Of a stretch of DNA of 64,000 nt, positions 59,642 to 64,000 are shown one piece after another (positions within the stretch are counted from its first letter, which is position 1; every line of letters begins with the position of its first letter). The notes beneath the pieces were generated by a model. That model worked only from the letters and a program-made list of their open reading frames with translations. It had not been told where the DNA came from and made no database searches. This DNA comes from Natronosporangium hydrolyticum (GTDB taxonomy: Bacteria; Actinomycetota; Actinomycetes; Mycobacteriales; Micromonosporaceae): contig NZ_CP070499.1 in NCBI RefSeq assembly GCF_016925615.1, forward strand, positions 310,001 to 374,000. Direction: 5' to 3'. A program made the translations under genes and the position numbers.

Positions 59642-60529
59642 TCAGGCGATGGAGGCCTGGTAGATGGACTCGATCGAGGCATCGAGGGTGCGGTCGAACT
59701 CCTCGTCACTCTGCTGCGCCGTCAACCCGTCCAGCAGGGCCCGACTGAAGCTGGCGATGAGGTTTGGGTTGCGAGACAGGCGCGCGTTGGCCTCATCCCG
59801 GCTGTAGCCGCCGGAGAGAGCGACGACACGGGCAACCGCGGGGTGGGCGGCGAGATCGGTGTAGAACCCGTCGACTGACGGAATAGTGAGTTTGAGGGCG
59901 ATCTTCCGATCACCGAGCGCGTCTAGCCGCTCCATGATCGCCGCCTGCAACAACACTTCGGCCTCGGCCTTGTCCGGGGCCTTGATGTCGACCTCGGGCT
60001 CCACGATCGGCACCAGGTCCGCTGCGAGAACGCGCTCGGCGATCTCGAACTGCTGGGCGACGATCCGATCGATCCCGGTTGCGTTCGCTGAGTGGATGAC
60101 CGACCGCTCCTTCGTGCCGAACACGCCCGCTGCTCGGGCGCGGCTGAGCAGCTCATCGAGAGCCGGGATCTCCCGCATCAACTGGACGCCGTCCTGCTCG
60201 TCCTGCATGCCCTTGTCGATCTTCAGGAAGGGGACGATGCCCTTGTCCTTCCAGAGGTAGTCGACGAATCCGTGCCCGTCGAGCTGGCGATCGAGGGTGC
60301 CTTCGAACAGGATCGCGCCCAGAACACGGTCGGAGGTGAAGGCCCGGCTGGTGACGACGCGGACCCGCGCGGCATGTATCAGGTCGAACATCTCCGCCTC
60401 GGATGAGTACTGGGACTCGTCGATCCCGTACAGCCGTAGCGCCTTCGGCGTGCTGCCGCCGCTCTGATCCAGCGCGGCGATGAACCCGCGCCCGGTCTCG
60501 AGTCGGGTGAGTTGCTCCTGATTAGGCAC
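59642..60529 (-). CDS. fda: class I fructose-bisphosphate aldolase
   Basis: 295 residues from a GTG at 60529, AGAGGA six bases upstream. TGRGFIAALDQSGGSTPKAL, VTSRAFTSDRVLGAILFEGT, VPIVEPEVDIKAPDKAEAEV and ALGDRKIALKLTIPSVDG (the Schiff-base lysine region) are class I blocks, as in the staphylococcal FdaB type. It cleaves fructose-1,6-bisphosphate without metal. A Zur-like box (60574-60588) lies about 45 bases upstream of the start. Most actinobacteria rely on zinc-dependent class II aldolase, so a zinc-starvation backup is inferred. Confidence 0.93.
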   Translation of the reverse strand: MPNQEQLTRLETGRGFIAALDQSGGSTPKALRLYGIDESQYSSEAEMFDLIHAARVRVVTSRAFTSDRVLGAILFEGTLDRQLDGHGFVDYLWKDKGIVPFLKIDKGMQDEQDGVQLMREIPALDELLSRARAAGVFGTKERSVIHSANATGIDRIVAQQFEIAERVLAADLVPIVEPEVDIKAPDKAEAEVLLQAAIMERLDALGDRKIALKLTIPSVDGFYTDLAAHPAVARVVALSGGYSRDEANARLSRNPNLIASFSRALLDGLTAQQSDEEFDRTLDASIESIYQASIA

Positions 60530-60573
60530 GGTGTGTCCTCTCGCGGCGGCGATCCGATCGCCGCCAGTGTAGT

Positions 60574-60588
60574 AGAAAACGGTTTTCA
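60574..60588. promoter_or_regulatory. Zur-like box upstream of the class I aldolase
   Basis: AGAAAACGGTTTTCA; read on the minus strand TGAAAACCGTTTTCT, with a perfect GAAAAC-C-GTTTTC dyad. It resembles actinobacterial Zur boxes of TGAAAATGATTTTCA type, with changes only in the centre and last base. The same TGAAAACCGTT appears upstream of the mrf-like gene. Confidence 0.65.
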
Positions 60589-60619
60589 TTGCAGTCTGTG
60601 ATGTCGAGTTGAGGTGCTG

Positions 60620-60895
60620 CTACCGTGATACTTCGTCCTTGAGCGCGGCGGCCGGCTTGAAGCCGGGAACTCTGCGGGCGGCGATCTCCATGGTCTCGCC
60701 GGTCTGCGGGTTGCGCCCGATGCGGGCGGGCCGGTCTCTCACCTCGAACGTGCCGAATCCCGGGATCGCGACCTTCTCGCCGTCGGCGAGGGCGTCACTG
60801 ATCGCCCCCACCATCGCGTCGAGCGCCGACTCGGCCACGGTCTTGGTCAAGCCGGCCTTCGCGGCAACGGTCTCGACAAGTGTGCGCTTGTTCAT
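60620..60895 (-). CDS. hup: HU-family DNA-binding protein
   Basis: 91 residues. MNKRTLVETVAAKAGLTKTV, GEKVAIPGFGTFEVRDRPAR, IGRNPQTGETMEIAARRVPG, FKPAA is a complete HU, with the DNA-intercalating RNPQTGE arm. It lacks the long Lys/Ala-rich C-terminal tail of actinobacterial HupB/HupS. It is between rpmF and fda; no Zur box is evident directly before it. GGAGG lies 5 bases upstream of the ATG at 60895. Confidence 0.93.
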   Translation of the reverse strand: MNKRTLVETVAAKAGLTKTVAESALDAMVGAISDALADGEKVAIPGFGTFEVRDRPARIGRNPQTGETMEIAARRVPGFKPAAALKDEVSR

Positions 60896-61053
60896 GCGAT
60901 TCCCTCCTGAGAACTGATCGTGTGATCTTGGTGCCTTACCCGGGTCGCGCCTGTCAGCCCTTGCCGGGATGCGGTCGTGCGGAGGGGAGGTGAGGACGTG
61001 CGGATCCTGCGGCTATCGCTGATGAACTCGATTTCCGGTTGAGCGGATGAGGC

Positions 61054-61230
61054 TCAGCGCACATCGCTCGGGTCGAGCAGGCCGCGTTGCACGGCGCGGA
61101 CGAGGCGACGGGGAACGCGATAGGTCATGCCGCCGACCTGGACGGGTACGAGGTCGACCGGCGCCGCTTTCCAGTTGGCGCGGCGGTGGCGGGTGTTGCT
61201 GCGAGACATGCGCCGCTTGGGGACAGCCAT
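61054..61230 (-). CDS. rpmF: ribosomal protein bL32, cysteine-free (C-) paralogue
   Basis: 58 residues: [20 protein letters not shown], then [38 protein letters not shown]. The first part is the bL32 signature. The zinc-ribbon cysteines of the C+ form are absent, so this is the zinc-independent version normally made when zinc is scarce. It starts 31 bases after the mrf-like gene on the same strand. A 158-base gap separates it from hup. Confidence 0.93.
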   Translation of the reverse strand: MAVPKRRMSRSNTRHRRANWKAAPVDLVPVQVGGMTYRVPRRLVRAVQRGLLDPSDVR

Positions 61231-61261
61231 CGGGAACTCCTTCGGAACTGACAGTTACAGG

Positions 61262-62371
61262 TCAGGCGACTTGGGCGATCGGTCCGAGCCAGGGTTCCAG
61301 CCCATCCCATGGCTCGTTCCACACTCGGCCGCGGGTCGCCAGCTCCTCATCGGTGAGCAGGCACCGGTGGAAAGCGTGAACTATCTCGGCGGCCCCGTCG
61401 TCGAGACCGACAACGGTGATGCGGGTCACCGGCTGACCGCGGTCCCATGTCTGGCCGGACCCGATACTTGCCTGGCCGCCGGCGCCGTCCCAAACACAGA
61501 CAGCGTCGGGCCGGGTGGGCAACCAGAAGCAGCCCCGGGAGCGACGGGGCCCGCCGCCGAGGTTCACTACCTCTTCCTGGAGCCGGACGGGGTGGAACGA
61601 CCGGTCGGATTGCAAGTCAAGCCGCCAGACGCCGCTTGAGTCGAGCGGCGGGAGGGGGCCGCGTCGCACGTTCGACACCCAGTGCTCGGCCGATTCGTGG
61701 TGGCGGGTCCCCGTCGTTAGGGCAACGGCGTCGAGCGCTGACGGTTCAGTGACCACCGGCACCCGTGGCCGGGCCAGCGCCCGGACGAGGGCCGCCTCGT
61801 CCGGATCGGGTTCGCAGGTGAGGCTGACCATGTCGGCATACTCGACCATGGCGCTGGCCACCTCGGCGACGCCGCGCCGGTCGTCTTCGGCCGTGGCGAG
61901 ACCCCGCTCATCGAGCAGGTCGTCGCCGAGCAGGTCGTCAACGACCGTGGTGCCGTCAAGCGCGGTGACGACGGCGGCGATGGCGACATGGGGGGCGTTG
62001 CGTGGAGCCCAGCACGCGACCCGGCAGACCTGGACGGCTTCAGCAGCGATCGGCAGGCAGGCGATGATGCCTTTCCAGTGCCCCTGGGCGGCGAGCCGTT
62101 CAAGGGTGGGCACGATGTCTTCACGGATTGCGCACGAAACGCAGGCGTGAGCGAGGTTGATCTCCTCGTGCTCGATGATGCCCGTCAGGTCGCTGACAAC
62201 GCGGGTGAGCACCTGCCGTCCGACGTCGATGATGTGGCGCACTGAGACGGCTTGCGGCAGTCCGAGCTGAAGCGACATGGAAGTCGCCAACATCGCACTT
62301 TCCTGCACGCCGCTGACCAGGATCACCGGAACTCGGCGCCGGGAGCGACGCGGGCGGACCTTGTCCGTCAT
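61262..62371 (-). CDS. Mrf-like / CobW (COG0523) family protein without Walker A
   Basis: 369 residues from the ATG at 62371 (GGAG upstream). RRVPVILVSGVQESAMLATS takes the place of the P-loop and lacks GxxGxGKT. LAHACVSCAIREDIVPTLER is the CVSC motif of the group, with FHPVRLQEEVV and RSRGCFWLPTRPDAVCVWDG in the C-terminal domain. The order and motifs match the mycobacterial Mrf (Rv0106-type) group, a zinc-responsive factor that recruits hibernation factor MPY to C- ribosomes. It heads a run with rpmF and has a Zur-like box upstream. A metallochaperone role is the alternative. Confidence 0.85.
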   Translation of the reverse strand: MTDKVRPRRSRRRVPVILVSGVQESAMLATSMSLQLGLPQAVSVRHIIDVGRQVLTRVVSDLTGIIEHEEINLAHACVSCAIREDIVPTLERLAAQGHWKGIIACLPIAAEAVQVCRVACWAPRNAPHVAIAAVVTALDGTTVVDDLLGDDLLDERGLATAEDDRRGVAEVASAMVEYADMVSLTCEPDPDEAALVRALARPRVPVVTEPSALDAVALTTGTRHHESAEHWVSNVRRGPLPPLDSSGVWRLDLQSDRSFHPVRLQEEVVNLGGGPRRSRGCFWLPTRPDAVCVWDGAGGQASIGSGQTWDRGQPVTRITVVGLDDGAAEIVHAFHRCLLTDEELATRGRVWNEPWDGLEPWLGPIAQVA

Positions 62372-62529
62372 GCGGATGCTCCGCAGCCGTTCCCGACGTC
62401 GCGGGAACGCCCGCTCCACGACCGGCCTAGCCCCGGACCTGCGGATATCCACGGGGTAGGAGGCCCGACTGCCCAGCTGATGACAAGGTCGTCAGGGCGA
62501 CAGCGGACTTGCTTCACGGTGAGCTCCAT
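62368..62529 (-). CDS. possible short leader ORF before the mrf-like gene
   Basis: A 53-codon frame (MELTVKQVRCRPDDLVISWA onward, ending GRSRDVGNGCGASA) starts 11 bases downstream of the Zur-like box and its stop TGA at 62368-62370 overlaps the ATG of the mrf-like gene. It matches no family I know and may be a chance frame, but its position suggests translational coupling. Confidence 0.3.
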   Translation of the reverse strand: MELTVKQVRCRPDDLVISWAVGPPTPWISAGPGLGRSWSGRSRDVGNGCGASA

Positions 62530-62539
62530 AACGAGGTGA

Positions 62540-62554
62540 CGATAACGGTTTTCA
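62540..62554. promoter_or_regulatory. Zur-like box upstream of the mrf-like gene
   Basis: CGATAACGGTTTTCA; on the minus strand TGAAAACCGTTATCG. It shares its first 11 bases with the aldolase box and has one break in symmetry. It lies about 170 bases before the mrf-like start, ahead of a short frame. Confidence 0.6.
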
Positions 62555-62855
62555 TTGTACTCAGAGTCGCGGCGCGCCGGGGCCAAGCTCCCGGTGACGT
62601 AGCCTGCCGACCCGCGTGCAACGAGCGGACCTGGACGGATACCTGGACAACGTCGTGCGTCGATGGCCTACTCGAAGATCCTCGACGCAACCAATCAGCA
62701 AACACCGCTCGGCCGACCCCTAGCCGGTTGGTGGGCCGAACCACCCGCAATCCGAACCGCCTGCCGGGAGTCGGCGGTCCGGCGGTCCGAGATCGGCGCC
62801 GCCCCGGCCGCAGCGATGACAAGCCTTCGGCCCGGTCGAGGGCACCAGCAAGGTC

Positions 62856-62891
62856 TGGTCACCGGAGCGGGAGTCGAACCCGCTCCTGGTG
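62856..62891 (-). other. tRNA-minihelix-like sequence ending in CCA
   Basis: On the minus strand: CACC-A-GGA, T-stem GCGGG, loop TTCGACT, CCCGC, TCCGGTG, A, CCA. This is a 7-bp acceptor stem (with one bulged A), a 5-bp T-stem, a standard 7-base T-loop, discriminator and CCA, but with no D-arm or anticodon arm. It is a deleted tRNA gene, an integration scar, or a tRNA mimic. No complete tRNA can be built around it. A separate hairpin CGCTCACG/CGTGAGCG lies at 62901-62928. Otherwise the 62560-63002 gap shows no gene. Confidence 0.55.
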
Positions 62892-63002
62892 CGTATGTGC
62901 CGCTCACGTCCCCCTTGAGCCGTGAGCGCATCCGCAACGAGGGTGACGATACTGGCGTGGGTAGCCCTCGTTGACTGGCTCGAATTCTGACCGGTCGCTA
63001 GA

Positions 63003-63296
63003 ATGGCTGCCATGGAGACCATCCCGATCACCGAGGCCAAAGCCCGGATCGCCGAGCTTGCTGACCGAGTAGCCCGGGAACACGATCACTTCACGATCAC
63101 CCGCAACGGCCGCGCCGACGTGCTCCTGATCTCCGTGGCCGAGTACGAGTCGATGCGGGAGACCCTCGACCTGCTCTCCGACAACGAGGCCCTCGCCGAC
63201 CTACGCCAGTCGCGGGAGGACTTCGCCGTCGGCGACACCTTCTCAGCCGACGAGGTCGTCGCCGAACTGGATCGGCGACGCCACCGGGCTGCCTGA
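63003..63296 (+). CDS. type II antitoxin, Phd/RelB (DUF-type AbrB-unlike) family
   Basis: 97 residues (an ATG at 63012 is another start). ETIPITEAKARIAELADRVA, HDHFTITRNGRADVLLISVA, EYESMRETLDLLSDNEALAD is the Phd/YefM dimerisation and DNA-binding region with a helical toxin-binding tail. Its TGA overlaps the ATG of the RelE toxin (TGATG), a standard TA pair. The start has almost no leader. Confidence 0.9.
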   Translation: MAAMETIPITEAKARIAELADRVAREHDHFTITRNGRADVLLISVAEYESMRETLDLLSDNEALADLRQSREDFAVGDTFSADEVVAELDRRRHRAA

Positions 63297-63595
63297 TGCC
63301 GGCAGACCCCGCGGCTGAAGACAAGCAGAGCCCGTACACGGTGATCTACTCCCGGCAGGCTCGCCGCAACCTGCACGAGGAACTGCCGCTGGAGGTCGCG
63401 GTCGCGGCCACCGAAACAATCCGGCGCGCGATCGCTGGCAACCCTTACCGGGTGGGCAAGCCGCTGGACGAGCCGTTCGACGGCTACCACTCGGCCCGCC
63501 GGGGCACCTACCGCATCAGCTACCGGATCAACGAGCCCAAACGCGTTGTGGAGATCCACTCCATCCGGCATCGCCGCAACGTCTACCGCGCCTAG
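63296..63595 (+). CDS. RelE/ParE-family toxin
   Basis: 99 residues. YTVIYSRQARRNLHEELPLE is the RelE opening; NPYRVGKPLDEPFDGYHSAR, RGTYRISYRINEPKRVVEIH and SIRHRRNVY carry the basic and aromatic residues used for ribosome-dependent mRNA cutting in RelE. The overlap with the antitoxin secures the start. No other genes are in the pair. Confidence 0.92.
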   Translation: MPADPAAEDKQSPYTVIYSRQARRNLHEELPLEVAVAATETIRRAIAGNPYRVGKPLDEPFDGYHSARRGTYRISYRINEPKRVVEIHSIRHRRNVYRA

Positions 63596-63688
63596 CAATG
63601 GCTGAGGGTGGGCCGAACTACCCAGCATCCGAACCGGATGCCCGTCGTCCGGGGAGCTGGCCTGTCGCGCTCCGGCCAGTGAGGTAGG

Positions 63689-64000
63689 TCAGCCGTGAGT
63701 GCTGGCTCCGGGGGCGGCCACTGGCATGCCGAGGGAGTGGGCGACCTCGTACATTCGTTTGTCGTAGGTGACCAACACGTCGAGCGCGTCTTCGAGGATC
63801 TGCGCGCTGGCTATGTGGACGGCGTCGAGCGTGCGGACGCCGGTGGGCAGGCGCGCGGCGGCGTCGCGGACCTCCTCGGTCACGAGGATCTCGGTCAACC
63901 CGGCGACCAGGTCGGCCATGGCGCTCGGGTAATTGCCAAGCTGATCGAGGGTGCGGACCGTCTCGACGAACCCGAGCGTGGATGTCCCCATCGGCATGGT
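63689..64000 (-). CDS. PIN-domain toxin, C-terminal part (runs off window edge)
   Basis: Frame open to the window end; only the C-terminal 103 residues or so are seen. LTEILVTEEVRDAAARLPTG, VRTLDAVHIASAQILEDALD and VLVTYDKRMYEVAHSLGMPV are PIN landmarks (TLDAVHIA with Asp, TYDKRM with the last acidic residue). The conserved first Asp lies beyond the window, as would the antitoxin. A VapC-type toxin. Confidence 0.85.
   Translation of the reverse strand, partial: TMPMGTSTLGFVETVRTLDQLGNYPSAMADLVAGLTEILVTEEVRDAAARLPTGVRTLDAVHIASAQILEDALDVLVTYDKRMYEVAHSLGMPVAAPGASTHG

Noticed and set aside
62856..62930. A complete tRNA gene
   Set aside because: T-arm, acceptor and CCA are present, but no D-arm or anticodon arm can be placed and the 5' acceptor strand directly abuts the T-stem.

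Overview
This window is very GC-rich DNA (about 70% or more by eye) with strong G/C bias at third codon positions, many GTG starts, short or leaderless 5' regions, TTGTCCACA-type DnaA boxes, a CIRCE-controlled groEL, an F420/PPOX-type oxidoreductase and a C- (cysteine-free) bL32 beside a Walker-A-less Mrf-like protein. All this points to a high-GC Actinomycetota chromosome. A Micromonosporaceae-like host is my inference, not proven. No rRNA, complete tRNA, CRISPR array, phage structural gene or IS transposase was seen. Product calls come from reading motifs by eye; no database search was run.

Layout. 0-5 kb: end of an MFS exporter, two small membrane proteins, a DeoR regulator, and a btuFCD-type vitamin B12 importer behind a cobalamin riboswitch. 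5-10 kb: a DUF4143 ATPase with an unusual AT-rich promoter, an ABC-2 exporter pair behind a palindromic operator, DUF3263 and a 2-hydroxyacid dehydrogenase, then a 252-bp nested-hairpin element. 10-21 kb: a CDC48-like AAA ATPase whose D1 nucleotide site is degenerate, a large LuxR-family-like STAND ATPase, a flavin reductase, a GNAT enzyme, and an alpha/beta-hydrolase fused through a membrane span to an ABC ATPase, followed by its permease. 21-28 kb: SAM-I riboswitch and threonine synthase, a double GNAT, an ArsR-like/MFS pair, PaaN and a cold-shock protein. 28-43 kb: groEL with twin CIRCE, glpD, a glycolate/lactate-type oxidase, PrsW protease, a detached GroES-like protein, an AI-2E exporter, a DinG helicase with three DnaA boxes, Uma2, DUF402 and an ECF sigma factor. 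42-51 kb: PPK2 with DUF47, methyltransferase, secreted M14 carboxypeptidase, NmrA, DUF72, a hydrolase bracketed by repeats and a TetR pair.

51-64 kb is the most accessory part: a kinase-like protein coupled to an aminoglycoside-type nucleotidyltransferase, a methyltransferase with a His/Gly insert, three toxin-antitoxin modules or pieces, decayed gene fragments, and a minus-strand run (mrf-like, rpmF, hup, class I aldolase, small ORF) with two Zur-like boxes. I read this last run as a zinc-sparing set: a bL32 without zinc ligands, a ribosome-hibernation recruitment factor and a metal-free aldolase in place of the zinc-dependent one.

Two repeat families cut across the window: palindromes built on TTGATCATGGAC (six copies, one of which holds the stop codons of two convergent genes) and an 80-bp element with CTTGGTGGG ends (two copies, 48 kb apart).
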